From an uncultured Bacilli bacterium (GTDB taxonomy: Bacteria > Bacillota_I > Bacilli_A > RF39 > UBA660): a stretch of DNA of 64,000 nt. The DNA is taken from NCBI GenBank assembly GCA_934102255.1, contig CAKOSN010000006.1:17952-81951 (forward strand), in the 5' to 3' direction. How positions within the stretch are numbered: position 1 is the stretch's first letter; every line of letters begins with the position of its first letter. Made by a program: the position numbers and the translations under genes. Under the pieces are notes generated by a model that was not told where the DNA came from, made no database searches, and worked only from the letters and a program-made list of their open reading frames with translations. Shown here one piece after another: positions 1 through 10,708 of the stretch.

Positions 1-2324
1 TCTAAAATAGAAATATCAGTATTTTTTATCTTAGTAATTTCATTATCACATTTTAATAATAATTCATCTTTACCATCAGTAAGTAAAACTCTAATAATTT
101 TATAATCAAAAGATTTAACTTTCTTAATTAATGTACTTCCTTTTTTAGCACGATTATGTGTTTCTAGTTCGCTTACTTTTACTCTCTTAGCTGTTTTATT
201 ATTAGTAAATATGCTTAAATATTCACTTGAATCTAGAGATAAGCCAGCTACTAAGAAGTCATCTTTTAAGTTCATACCCTTAACGCCAGAAGCACGAGCA
301 CCAACTACTGGGATTTCTTCAGTATCAATATTCACATAATAACCAGATTCACTTATTAAAATAGTTCTTGGCTTACTTTGATTTACCGCAATTACTTCAT
401 CGTTATCTTTTAATTTGAAAGCAAGCATAGCTTTAGAATAACGACTGACAACAAAGTCTTTTAAAATTGATTGCTTTACTAAACCATTCTTAGTTACAAA
501 AGTAATTTTTTCTTCAGGATTTTTAAGTATAAAGGCTCCAACTATATATTCTGATTCAGCTAAACCAGTAACTAAATTATTAATATGTTTACCTAAATCT
601 TTCCATTTTCCTTCAAAAATAGTATGAACTGGTACATATAAATATTGTCCTAAATTAGTAAATATTACTAAATTATCTAAAGTTGATACTTCAAATAAAT
701 ATTTTAGATAATCACCAGGTTTTAAAGTTGTTTCATCACCATTACTTGAAGTATAACTCTTCATTGAAACACGTTTAATATAACCTTCATTAGATAATGC
801 TACCATAACATTTTCTTTAGTTATTAAATCGGTAGTATCTAATTTAATATCTACAATTTCATCAACTATTTCTGTTCTTCTTGGAGTTGGATAATCTTTC
901 TTAATCTTCTTTAACTCATATTTCATAACTTCTTTTAATTTTTCTTCATTACTTAAAATAAGTTCTAGAGCTTTAATATATTTTACTAAGTTATCATGTT
1001 CTTCTTGTAGTGCTAAAACATCAGTATTAGTTAAACGATATAATTGTAAAACAACTATTGCCTCAGCTTGTTCAGCATTGAAATTAAACTCTTTCATCAA
1101 GTTTTCTTTAGCATCTGTCTTATTTTTAGAAGCACGGATAGTCTTAATAACTGCATCTAAAATATCCATCATTTTTAAGAAACCATCAACAATGTTCAAA
1201 CGTTTTTGATAAGCCTCTAAATCAAACTTACTACGTCTCGTAATAACTTCTTTTTGATGAGCAATATAAGCATCAAGTAAAGGTAAAATACCTAAAGTCA
1301 TTGGTCGTTTATTAACAATCGCAACCATATTATAGTTATAAGAAACTTGTAAATCAGTATTTTTAAGTAAATAATTTATTATTAAATCACTATTGGCATT
1401 AGCTTTTAAATCAATAGCAATTCTAATTCCTGTACGGTCAGTTTCATCTCGAACCTCAGCTATACCATCGATCTTTTTATCAATTCTAATAGCATCAATT
1501 TTAGCAACCATCATAGCTTTATTAACTTCAAATGGAATTTCGGTGATAATTATTTGTTCTTTACCTTTAGTTTTTACAACTTCATATTTACTACGAACAA
1601 TAACACGACCACGACCAGTTGAGAAAGCATCAATGATGCCATTTTTGCCCATACAAATGCCACCAGTTGGAAAATCAGGTCCTTTTACAATATCTAAAAT
1701 TGTTTCTAAACGACAATTTGGACTATCTATTCTTTTGATAGTAGCATCAATTATTTCGCCTAAATTATGCGGTGGAATATTAGTAGCATAACCTGCGGAA
1801 ATTCCATTAGTCCCATTTACTAAAAGGGCAGGAAACTTTGCTGGTAATACAGTTGGTTCCAATAAGGTATCATCGAAATTAGGAGCCCACTCTACTGTCC
1901 CCTTATCTAAATCTTTTAACAATTCATTAGCAACCTTAGAAAGTCTAGCCTCAGTATAACGATAAGCCGCCGCCCCATCACCATCAATTGACCCATTGTT
2001 ACCATGAATATCAATTAAAGGCATTGATTGTTTCCACCATTGTGACATACGAACCATAGCATCATAAACTGATGAATCGCCATGTGGATGGAATTTACCT
2101 AAAACATCACCAACGGTTTTAGCACATTTAGTAAAAGGATGAGCCGAATCATTATGATTAATATACATATCATATAAAATTCTTCTTTGAACTGGTTTTA
2201 AACCATCACGAACATCGGGAATTGCACGGTCTTGAATAATTTCTTTAGCATACGCTCCAAAACGCAAACCCATTATTTCTTCTAAAGCATATTCTTGAAT
2301 TTTCTTTACTGTTTCATTCTGCAT
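1..2324 (-). CDS. parC: DNA topoisomerase IV subunit A (ParC), 3' end outside window
   Basis: Subunit A of topoisomerase IV, which cuts and reseals DNA to decatenate daughter chromosomes. The N-terminus carries the type IIA breakage-reunion signature (PDVRDGLKPVQRRILY), followed by AKTVGDVLGKFHPHGDSSVY and the catalytic Tyr in the AAAYRYTEARLS segment. The stretch SKNKTDAKENL then LQLYRLTNTD is typical of Firmicutes ParC/GrlA rather than GyrA, and the partner upstream is ParE-like. About 774 codons are visible; the C-terminal beta-pinwheel repeats continue past the left edge. ATG at 2324 follows the parE stop by 5 bases and has a GAGGGTGA ribosome site inside the end of parE, so the two are translationally linked. 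Confidence 0.93.
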   Translation of the reverse strand, partial: MQNETVKKIQEYALEEIMGLRFGAYAKEIIQDRAIPDVRDGLKPVQRRILYDMYINHNDSAHPFTKCAKTVGDVLGKFHPHGDSSVYDAMVRMSQWWKQSMPLIDIHGNNGSIDGDGAAAYRYTEARLSKVANELLKDLDKGTVEWAPNFDDTLLEPTVLPAKFPALLVNGTNGISAGYATNIPPHNLGEIIDATIKRIDSPNCRLETILDIVKGPDFPTGGICMGKNGIIDAFSTGRGRVIVRSKYEVVKTKGKEQIIITEIPFEVNKAMMVAKIDAIRIDKKIDGIAEVRDETDRTGIRIAIDLKANANSDLIINYLLKNTDLQVSYNYNMVAIVNKRPMTLGILPLLDAYIAHQKEVITRRSKFDLEAYQKRLNIVDGFLKMMDILDAVIKTIRASKNKTDAKENLMKEFNFNAEQAEAIVVLQLYRLTNTDVLALQEEHDNLVKYIKALELILSNEEKLKEVMKYELKKIKKDYPTPRRTEIVDEIVDIKLDTTDLITKENVMVALSNEGYIKRVSMKSYTSSNGDETTLKPGDYLKYLFEVSTLDNLVIFTNLGQYLYVPVHTIFEGKWKDLGKHINNLVTGLAESEYIVGAFILKNPEEKITFVTKNGLVKQSILKDFVVSRYSKAMLAFKLKDNDEVIAVNQSKPRTILISESGYYVNIDTEEIPVVGARASGVKGMNLKDDFLVAGLSLDSSEYLSIFTNNKTAKRVKVSELETHNRAKKGSTLIKKVKSFDYKIIRVLLTDGKDELLLKCDNEITKIKNTDISIL

Positions 2325-2329
2325 TTTCT

Positions 2330-4249
<1,920 letters not shown>

Positions 4250-4343
4250 TTAATACATTACCATAATTTTTAAAATTTTACTAGTTTCATAGCCGATTTT
4301 TCAGAAAAAAAGTGCCATTATTCCTTAGAATAACAGCCTTTTC

Positions 4344-5558
4344 TTAGTTAATACGATATGGATTATTTATAGTACCATTGCCCGATTTTAAAGAGCCTTG
4401 TTTTAAGTTGATAACAGGTTTTACTCCAATATTAGCAGTTACATCATTTGTACTATCACTGCCGCCACCATTATGGTCATAACGCATATAAGCTCTGTTG
4501 CTTTGAAATGAATATGCTGACATCGTCCAATAATAATTTCCTACATAAAAATAATATTTTTCATTTTTAACAAAATTCGAACCTCCACCAATAATTATTT
4601 CATCAATACTTATAATTCCTATAGGATACTTAAGTTTAGAATTACCAATAGAAGCATTTACTGTGTAAGCATCATTTAATTGAATACAATTTAATTTTTC
4701 ATTTTTATTATTTATATATTTGTGAGTATATGACGTTGTACTTTTTGCATAACCAGTACCTGTATTATCACTAGTAAAAGTTCTATCATCACAAAATAAA
4801 TTATCAGCCAAGTATTGTTCATGCTCTGTATCTTTTATATTGTTTTTATACCAGTTATCAACATATTTCTTGATTGTAGAATCATTGATATTTGCATGTG
4901 TTTCTTCGTATATTGATGAACCAGGTGTTCCATACATATAACCGACATAAGCATTATCATCAGTCTTTTCATTAAAAGCACTAGTGCCAATTATTCTATC
5001 ATCACTAGCCTCACCATTTTCATGAATAGTCGTTCCGTCATATATTATTCTTATCGAATTATCACCATTTGTTCTTACGATACGCCAATAAAATCCTGCA
5101 AAATAAACATAATTATTAGAAACGTTGCCTCGATAATAATAACTAGTACCATAATTATCTGGTGCACTACATAGTAAAGAATTTTCTGATTCAGCACTTG
5201 TTACATTAACAGAACCATCACTATTGACAGTTGGACACTTACCTGTTGTATCCAACTCATCTTTTATCGAATTAGTAATGGTATCTTCTTTAAAATAAAC
5301 ATTACATTTAGATTTTTTACTCATATTAGTCGTAAGTAAGCCCCAACTAGTATAGTCCCACTCACCAGAAGAGTCATTATCACATTCTATTTTATCAACA
5401 TAATAACCGCTATCCTTAGCTGGAACGTTATCAGAATACTCGTCATTAACATAAATGCCAATAATATTTTTAGTACTTCCATTATTTAATTTAAAAATTA
5501 ATAAACAAAGACTACCAAATATCACCAAATTAATAATTATCAAATACTTCTTCTTCAC
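4344..5558 (-). CDS. Membrane-anchored surface protein of unknown function
   Basis: About 404 residues: a short Lys-rich start, one hydrophobic segment (YLIIINLVIFGSLCLLIF) and a large extracellular part rich in Asn, Tyr, Ser and Thr. The block YVYFAGFYWRIVRTNGDNS resembles a motif I associate with surface proteins of uncultivated gut Bacilli. The C-terminus ends in NIGVKPVINLKQGSLKSGNGT. The longest frame begins with GTG at 5597 without a ribosome site; GTG at 5558 has AGGTG 7 bases upstream and directly precedes the hydrophobic anchor, so it is preferred. The upstream DNA carries inverted 25-bp repeats around a 227-bp segment that could be a phase-variation switch. Function unknown; a surface or adhesin-like role is inferred from topology. 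Confidence 0.7.
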   Translation of the reverse strand: MKKKYLIIINLVIFGSLCLLIFKLNNGSTKNIIGIYVNDEYSDNVPAKDSGYYVDKIECDNDSSGEWDYTSWGLLTTNMSKKSKCNVYFKEDTITNSIKDELDTTGKCPTVNSDGSVNVTSAESENSLLCSAPDNYGTSYYYRGNVSNNYVYFAGFYWRIVRTNGDNSIRIIYDGTTIHENGEASDDRIIGTSAFNEKTDDNAYVGYMYGTPGSSIYEETHANINDSTIKKYVDNWYKNNIKDTEHEQYLADNLFCDDRTFTSDNTGTGYAKSTTSYTHKYINNKNEKLNCIQLNDAYTVNASIGNSKLKYPIGIISIDEIIIGGGSNFVKNEKYYFYVGNYYWTMSAYSFQSNRAYMRYDHNGGGSDSTNDVTANIGVKPVINLKQGSLKSGNGTINNPYRIN

Positions 5559-5599
5559 AAAACAGCACCTATTTTCCTTCTTTACAAAAATTGACACTT

Positions 5600-5876
5600 T
5601 TCGTAGAGTTTATTACTTTATGAAACACCAGGTGAATGCTGGCTTCAAACCCCTTTTGACCAGAAATTTGACCACAATAGAACTCTCACTCATTTTTTAC
5701 TTGACGCCTTTAAAGCCTGATAAATCAAGACAACTTGACACTTTTTTCTGACCATAATTTTGACCATAAAAAGAAAAGAATTATATAGAAAATAGCCCAT
5801 TTTTATGATATATTTAATGTATAAATTAAAAATAGATAACGAGTTTTGGCTTTCATAGAGTAATAAACTCTATGAA
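5600..5876. repeat. Inverted 25-bp repeats flanking a 227-bp segment
   Basis: A 25-bp sequence at 5600-5624 recurs in opposite orientation at 5852-5876 with 23 of 25 positions identical. Each copy is itself a near palindrome: arms TTCATAGAGT and ACTCTATGAA around a 5-base centre that reads TTATT in one copy and AATAA in the other. The centres show that the copies are inverted, not direct. Size and architecture resemble tyrosine or serine recombinase sites of invertible promoters. The right copy also sits inside a longer inverted repeat (GTTTTGGCTT at 5842-5851 with AAGCCAAAAC at 5890-5899). No recombinase gene is visible in the window, so inversion is inferred. Confidence 0.55.
5760..5789 (+). 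promoter_or_regulatory. Candidate promoter inside the invertible segment
   Basis: TTGACC at 5760-5765 is followed after 16 bases by TATATA (5782-5787), or after 18 by TATAGA. In the sequenced orientation it points away from the surface-protein gene at 4344-5558; inversion would point it at that gene. Two copies of a paired TGACCA motif lie at 5657-5674 and 5749-5766. Prediction from motif alone. Confidence 0.35.
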
Positions 5877-5900
5877 ATTTTTTGTCTCGCAAGCCAAAAC

Positions 5901-5920
5901 AAAAAAACAGGTCGCCCTGC
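5901..5920 (-). terminator. Intrinsic terminator after thrS
   Basis: On the minus strand CAGG and CCTG form a short GC stem with a GCGA loop, followed by seven T. It lies about 20 bases after the thrS stop. The stem is only four to five pairs, so strength is uncertain. Confidence 0.45.
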
Positions 5921-5940
5921 TTTTCATAATCATATAACAA

Positions 5941-7695
5941 CTATCTAGTTTTATTTTCAATTTCTTCTTTAACTTTATTTACAAATTCATCTAAAGACAA
6001 TGTGACTTTTTCTTCACTTTGACTAGTTCTATAAGTAATAGTTTTATTTTGTTTCTCATTATCTCCAAGTACTAAGATATAAGGATACTTACTCATTATT
6101 GCCTCACGCATCTTATATCCAACTTTTTCTTCTCTATCATCAAGATTTACTCTAATACCATTCTTTCTTAATAACTCTTCTACTTCTTTAGCATATTCTA
6201 AATGATAATTATTATTAACAGGAATAATATTTACTTGATGAGGAGCAAGCCATAATGGTAGATAACCTTTTGTTTCTTCTAAAAGGAAAGCAATAAATCT
6301 ATCAAGTGAACCTAAAATAGCGCGGTGAATAACTACTGGTCTTACCTTTTCATTATCTTCATTAATATATTCTAACTCAAATCTTTCTGGTAATTGATAA
6401 TCTAATTGAACTGTTGATAAAGTTTCATCATGACCGATAGCACTTCTTACTTGAACATCAATCTTTGGTCCATAGAAAGCAGCTTCACCTTCAGCTTCAT
6501 AATATTCATGACCTGTATTTTTTAAAATAGTTCTTAGAGCGTTTTCACTCTTTTCCCATAATTCATCATTGCCAAAATACTTATCAACATTCTTTGTATC
6601 TCTTAAAGATAATCTAAATTTAAAATCTTTAAAACCAAAATCTTTATAAACATCTAAAATCAAATCAATTACACCTTTAACTTCAGATTCAATTTGGTCT
6701 GGACGGCAGAAAATATGAGAATCATTTTGCGTAAATGCTCTAGTTCTTTCAATACCACATACAGCGCCACTTGCTTCATACCTAAAATCGTTAGCAATCT
6801 CAGCGATTCTAATAGGTAAATCACGATAAGAATGTAATCTATTTTTAAACATCATCATATGATGTGGACAATTCATTGGTCTTAAAACGTAAGCTTCATC
6901 ATCAAGTTCCATTTCAGGGAACATATCATCTTTATAATGGTCCCAGTGTCCTGATGTTTTATAAAGTTCAACATTACCAAGAGAAGGAGTCATTACATGT
7001 TGATAACCTAAAGAAATTTCTTTATCCATAATATAATCAACTAAACTACGACGAACAATAAAGCCATTTGGTAACCACATAGGGAGTCCTTTTCCTACTA
7101 AATCACTAAACATGAATATACCTAGGTCTTTACCTAATTTTCTGTGGTCTCTTGCTTTAGCATCTTCTAATTCAGCTAAATGTTTTTCTAAAGCTTCTGG
7201 TGTATCAAAGCAAACACCATATACTCTTTGTAACATCTTGTTTTTAGAGTCCCCTTTATAATAAGCACCACTAAATTTTAATAGTTTAAAATTTTTAAGT
7301 AACTTAACATTATCAACATGAGGGCCACGGCAAAGGTCAGTAAAATCACCTTGACTATAACAAGTAATAACTTCATCTTCTGGCATATTTTCAATTAAAT
7401 CTACCTTATATGGGTCATCTTTAAACATTTCTAATGCTTCTTGCTTACTAATTTCATGACGTATTATTTTTTTACCGTCTTTAGCAATTTTCTTCATTTC
7501 TTTTGAAATTTTTTCAATTTCTTCTTCTGTTAAAACCGTATTTCCTAAATCCATATCATAATAGAAGCCTTCTTCTACTACTGGACCTACCCAAAATTTA
7601 GCATTTGGATATAAATGTTTAACAGCTTGTGCCATTAAATGCGCACATGAGTGATTTAACACACTTAAATTTTTATCTTCTTTAATATTTATCAT
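5941..7695 (-). CDS. thrS: Threonyl-tRNA synthetase without TGS domain
   Basis: Charges tRNA-Thr. The 584-residue protein begins at the editing domain (HSCAHLMAQAV, an HxxxH site, later DLCRGPH) and continues through the class II catalytic core with zinc ligands in RPMNCPHH, NDSHIFC and VVIHRAI, then the anticodon-binding domain. Most bacterial ThrRS are about 640 residues and start with a TGS domain, which is missing. ATG at 7695 overlaps no earlier in-frame start, so this is not a wrong start call. It lies 2 bases after a small gene (7698-7928), and both are under the T-box leader at 7938-8144, so expression should follow uncharged tRNA-Thr. Confidence 0.95.
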   Translation of the reverse strand: MINIKEDKNLSVLNHSCAHLMAQAVKHLYPNAKFWVGPVVEEGFYYDMDLGNTVLTEEEIEKISKEMKKIAKDGKKIIRHEISKQEALEMFKDDPYKVDLIENMPEDEVITCYSQGDFTDLCRGPHVDNVKLLKNFKLLKFSGAYYKGDSKNKMLQRVYGVCFDTPEALEKHLAELEDAKARDHRKLGKDLGIFMFSDLVGKGLPMWLPNGFIVRRSLVDYIMDKEISLGYQHVMTPSLGNVELYKTSGHWDHYKDDMFPEMELDDEAYVLRPMNCPHHMMMFKNRLHSYRDLPIRIAEIANDFRYEASGAVCGIERTRAFTQNDSHIFCRPDQIESEVKGVIDLILDVYKDFGFKDFKFRLSLRDTKNVDKYFGNDELWEKSENALRTILKNTGHEYYEAEGEAAFYGPKIDVQVRSAIGHDETLSTVQLDYQLPERFELEYINEDNEKVRPVVIHRAILGSLDRFIAFLLEETKGYLPLWLAPHQVNIIPVNNNYHLEYAKEVEELLRKNGIRVNLDDREEKVGYKMREAIMSKYPYILVLGDNEKQNKTITYRTSQSEEKVTLSLDEFVNKVKEEIENKTR

Positions 7696-7697
7696 TT

Positions 7698-7928
7698 CTA
7701 TCTTCCTTTTCCACCTTTTTTATCATAATAGCCATAATCCATGCTAGATTGCATAGCTCTAACTAATGCTTTTTTTACTTGGCCTTCTTCTTCCTTAAGG
7801 CTTACTTTTTCAGCCTCAGATACCGCAAAGGCTATCTTAAACTTAATATCAAAAAGTTCTTGACGTTTTTGTTTAATAAAAGCTTCATATTCTTCTTTAG
7901 TCATCTGCGGCTTCATTTGCTCTCCCAT
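7698..7928 (-). CDS. Small charged protein leading the thrS operon
   Basis: 76 residues, mostly Lys and Glu-rich helix (MTKEEYEAFIKQKRQELFD), with a Gly/Lys-rich end. No signal peptide, membrane segment or recognised domain. The longest frame runs through the T-box terminator; ATG at 7928 with GGAGG 5 bases upstream is the real start. Position between the T-box terminator and thrS, 2 bases from thrS, implies co-transcription and threonine control. Function unknown. Confidence 0.65.
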   Translation of the reverse strand: MGEQMKPQMTKEEYEAFIKQKRQELFDIKFKIAFAVSEAEKVSLKEEEGQVKKALVRAMQSSMDYGYYDKKGGKGR

Positions 7929-7937
7929 AAAACCTCC

Positions 7938-8144
7938 ATAAAAAAACGCACTAATCACCCCTAAAAGGAGCAATTAATGCGGTACCATCCTTCATTATAC
8001 TTAATTACTATAACGGCCTTGACCGGACTAGTTTTGCTAGCCAATTCATAGGTAGTAACTATTTAACTCTTTTATTTACTTCCCACCACTAGTAAACTCT
8101 CTTTAAAAAGACATTTAAATAATCTCGTCCTAATCAAAATTGTT
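7938..8144 (-). ncRNA. T-box leader of the thrS operon
   Basis: Read on the minus strand the leader has a stem I region (AGAGAG, then GTGGTGGGAAG), a candidate Thr specifier (ACC in TACTACCTATGAATTGG), and the conserved T-box core TGGTACCGC near 7980. A terminator follows: GCATTAATTGCTCC pairs with GGGGTGATTAGTGC, then seven T. Uncharged tRNA-Thr should stabilise the antiterminator and allow transcription into the small gene and thrS. The core, terminator and downstream gene make the class secure; the exact specifier codon is inferred. Confidence 0.88.
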
Positions 8145-8150
8145 AAATTA

Positions 8151-8179
8151 ATTTTATGTCTATTTTCTTTACTTGTCAA
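8151..8179 (-). promoter_or_regulatory. Promoter of the thrS T-box operon
   Basis: Minus-strand TTGACA (8174-8179), a 17-base spacer and TAAAAT (8151-8156), directly upstream of the T-box leader. Near-consensus housekeeping promoter. Confidence 0.8.
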
Positions 8180-8183
8180 GATT

Positions 8184-8726
8184 TTAGAACACTTTTTTAT
8201 TATCTGGATATATTTTTCTTAATACCAATCTTCTTCTTGACAATTCTTCTACTGTTTTTTTAGGCATTTGTAAATGATTTTTAGTAATATTTAATTGACC
8301 AGTAATATAATTTAATTTACCATCGTCTATCATTTCAAAATTATCTTTATCTATATCAATAGAATAAGTAAAACCATTAATTTCTAACGCTCTTAAAAAA
8401 ATATCATAATCAATAGTAATAGTCTTACAAAGAAAATCTAAATTACCCAAATAAGGCATACATACTACATCCTCTTTACTAACTGCATAATCTAAATGAT
8501 TAGTCAAAATAACCTTAATATATTTTTTACCTTTAGACTTAAATAGTTTATAATCACAGCATGCATCTACGCATAAATTATAAACAACCTCAGGATTTGG
8601 TTTGATATTATTTGCTACCTCTTTTTTAAAATCTTTATCTATTTCTTGCAAGTAACTTTCAAAAACTTGAGTATCACTTACTTTCTTTCCTAAATCTATG
8701 CCTTTTTTTAAAATTCCGTTATTCAT
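8184..8726 (-). CDS. Conserved-looking protein of unknown function
   Basis: 180 residues, soluble, charged, no signal or membrane segment. It contains a cysteine-containing stretch (NLCVDACCDYKLF) and an Arg/Lys-rich end (VEELSRRRLVLRKIYPDNKK). ATG at 8726 has a GGAAGG site 8 bases upstream. It follows the lipoprotein gene on the same strand by 15 bases and may share its transcript. No family recognised. Confidence 0.6.
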   Translation of the reverse strand: MNNGILKKGIDLGKKVSDTQVFESYLQEIDKDFKKEVANNIKPNPEVVYNLCVDACCDYKLFKSKGKKYIKVILTNHLDYAVSKEDVVCMPYLGNLDFLCKTITIDYDIFLRALEINGFTYSIDIDKDNFEMIDDGKLNYITGQLNITKNHLQMPKKTVEELSRRRLVLRKIYPDNKKVF

Positions 8727-8741
8727 TTTTATAACCTTCCT

Positions 8742-9293
8742 TTATTTGCAAGTATTAGTTCTGCTTTTCTTTCTTAAGATGTTATTGCAATCAGCATCAG
8801 TACAAACAAATTTATCTTTTAAATAAAAGTTTCTGTCCCCATAAATACTTAGAGTACCGTCATCATTTAAAGAATATTCGCCCTTTTCTACTAAAGCATC
8901 AACATTATCTAAATTAGTACTATAAATAAATTGCTTCTTACTCTTTACTTCTAATTTTTCACTAGTAACAACAAAACTTTTCTTTTCAACCTTATCAACA
9001 CCGTCTAAGTTTTTAACAAGTTCTACCAATTCCGTTGCTTTTGCATTTTCAGTAAAATACGTTGTAATAGAAGTATTACCTTTTTCAATAGAATCAATAA
9101 TATCATAAGATTTATAATTTCCAAACTCTTTAATCTTATTTTCAATATTACTAATTTGTTTATCAGTAACACCACTCTTAGTAACTATAATAGTTCCAAA
9201 AACTTCCGTACTTCTACACCAAGTACCTTTAAATTTATTGCATCCACTTAAAAGTAATAAAGACATTACTAACACTAAAATTTTCTTTTTCAT
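8742..9293 (-). CDS. Lipoprotein of unknown function
   Basis: 183 residues with a lipoprotein signal: MKKKILVLVMSLLLL followed by lipobox LSGC, lipidated Cys at residue 18. The mature part has an alpha/beta segment (SGVTDKQISNIENKIKEFG ... VELVKNLDGVDKVEKKSF) resembling small ferredoxin-like folds of extracytoplasmic domains, then a beta-rich tail with two C-terminal cysteines (CTDADCN). GAGG ribosome site upstream. Anchored on the outer face of the membrane; role unknown. Confidence 0.75.
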   Translation of the reverse strand: MKKKILVLVMSLLLLSGCNKFKGTWCRSTEVFGTIIVTKSGVTDKQISNIENKIKEFGNYKSYDIIDSIEKGNTSITTYFTENAKATELVELVKNLDGVDKVEKKSFVVTSEKLEVKSKKQFIYSTNLDNVDALVEKGEYSLNDDGTLSIYGDRNFYLKDKFVCTDADCNNILRKKSRTNTCK

Positions 9294-9417
9294 ATTTAAT
9301 CAACCTCTTTTGATTTGTTACTATATCACAAGTTATTAAAACTTACAAGCCTTTTACTATCTAACTTATAATAATTATTCTTAACCTTCAACCACCTAAC
9401 CTTTTTAAAGCTTTTTC

Positions 9418-10083
9418 CTATTTTAAAACCTCTACTATAAACTTACTAAATGACTCTTCCAAGTACTTATCCTTTTTAAACTTTTTATCATCATCATTAT
9501 AATAAGCCTTATCATCATTAAAAATAAAGACCGAAGAACTACCATTATTATTAGCCATATTATCAATAGTGCTTCTTAATTCCTTACTATAATTAAAATT
9601 CTGAAACAAAGTTATATAAAGATATCTAATCTTATCATTAGAAATTAAATCCTTACTAATATGTTTAAAATAACTTTTCATATTATCAAGCATTATTTTT
9701 TTCTTATCATCCAAGTTTTTCCCTTTTAAAGACTTATACTCTTTAACAATAGTATTTTGAAAATAAGAAGCCGTCTTTAATTCTATAATTGCTTTTATAT
9801 CTTTTTCATCATACACATTAACGCCATAATCACTAGCATTTTTTCCTACAATCAACAAGTCCCATTCACTCTTATGATTTTTAATATAGGAATTATTTAT
9901 TGATACTTTATAAGGCAGCTTCTCTTCTTTTATAATACTCTCTATTAATTCTTTAATAATCATGGCAAATATATTCCCAGCCATTTTAGAATAAGAAGTA
10001 TTATTCTTTCCTAAACAATCTCTAATAGCACTATAATACTTATCCACAAATACTCTATTATACTTTAAATCATCTTTAATCAT
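9418..10083 (-). CDS. PD-(D/E)XK nuclease-like protein
   Basis: 221 residues. SEWDLLIVG followed about 25 residues later by AIIELKTAS matches the D ... ExK metal-binding pattern of PD-(D/E)XK enzymes, with a helical N-terminal part and a C-terminal half resembling restriction-associated or DUF6602-like proteins. No methyltransferase or specificity subunit lies nearby, so it is not an obvious restriction system. ATG at 10083; the AAGGAG upstream is rather far. Nuclease activity is inferred from the motif only. Confidence 0.5.
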   Translation of the reverse strand: MIKDDLKYNRVFVDKYYSAIRDCLGKNNTSYSKMAGNIFAMIIKELIESIIKEEKLPYKVSINNSYIKNHKSEWDLLIVGKNASDYGVNVYDEKDIKAIIELKTASYFQNTIVKEYKSLKGKNLDDKKKIMLDNMKSYFKHISKDLISNDKIRYLYITLFQNFNYSKELRSTIDNMANNNGSSSVFIFNDDKAYYNDDDKKFKKDKYLEESFSKFIVEVLK

Positions 10084-10210
10084 ACTAAAAAACTTTCTAC
10101 TCCTTAAAATATATCAAAACATTATCTTTTAAGCAAGCCATATTTTCATTTAAATATAATACTATATTTTTAAAATCAACCAATATAAAAAGTAAACAGT
10201 CCAAAACCAT

Positions 10211-10660
10211 TTACTTAGTTTTATTAATCATTAATTGTCCTGGTAATAAATAAATTGTTCCATTCATACTAGTTAGTTCACTAACATTTCTTTTAAACTT
10301 ATCAGCTACCGTACTTAAAGTATCCCCGTCTTTAGTTATATAAAAACTATACCCACTCTTAGGAATCATTATTTTTTGATTAGGATAAATATAATCATCC
10401 ATATTTAACCCATTTAAAGCAGCTAGTAACGTTGGATTTATATTATATCTTCTTGCTATTGCATATAAATTATCCCCACTATTAACTGTATAAGTTGTAA
10501 AATAATCATTACTTATAGGAACAGCTATATCCATACCAGCTCTTAAGTATTCTTCATCATAAATATTATTAATACTTAATAATTCTTCTTTAGTTGTATT
10601 AAACTTACCTGCAATATCATTTAAAGTTTCATTATAACCTACTGTATATTTATCATACAT
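10211..10660 (-). CDS. Protein with three LysM domains
   Basis: About 149 residues made almost wholly of three LysM repeats (starting YTVGYNETLNDIAGKF, YTVNSGDNLYAIARRY and YITKDGDTLSTVADKF). LysM binds N-acetylglucosamine polymers such as peptidoglycan. There is no signal peptide or membrane segment, unlike most wall LysM proteins; cytosolic LysM proteins without a signal are known among spore-coat proteins (SafA type). A GTG at 10672 extends the frame by four codons but is two bases from its AGGAT; ATG at 10660 is preferred. A palindrome (ATCCTA, 4-base loop, TAGGAT; 10673-10688) overlaps the ribosome site and may hide it. Confidence 0.8.
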   Translation of the reverse strand: MYDKYTVGYNETLNDIAGKFNTTKEELLSINNIYDEEYLRAGMDIAVPISNDYFTTYTVNSGDNLYAIARRYNINPTLLAALNGLNMDDYIYPNQKIMIPKSGYSFYITKDGDTLSTVADKFKRNVSELTSMNGTIYLLPGQLMINKTK

Positions 10661-10672
10661 ATTAAAAATCAC

Positions 10673-10688
10673 ATCCTATTAGTAGGAT
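10673..10688 (-). promoter_or_regulatory. Hairpin over the LysM gene ribosome site
   Basis: Perfect 6-bp palindromic arms ATCCTA and TAGGAT around TTAG (plus strand). On the minus strand the AGGAT arm is the only ribosome-binding sequence for the LysM gene, so the hairpin could lower translation. It could also be a weak terminator of the upstream gene, but no T-run follows. Confidence 0.35.
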
Positions 10689-10708
10689 ATGACCATTATT
10701 ATTTTATG

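Noticed and set aside
1393..1791. Plus-strand open frame inside parC
   Set aside because: Antisense of a conserved part of parC; no start signal.
5455..5751. Plus-strand open frame upstream of the surface gene
   Set aside because: Overlaps the N-terminus of the surface gene and the inverted-repeat segment, has no ribosome site and no protein-like features.
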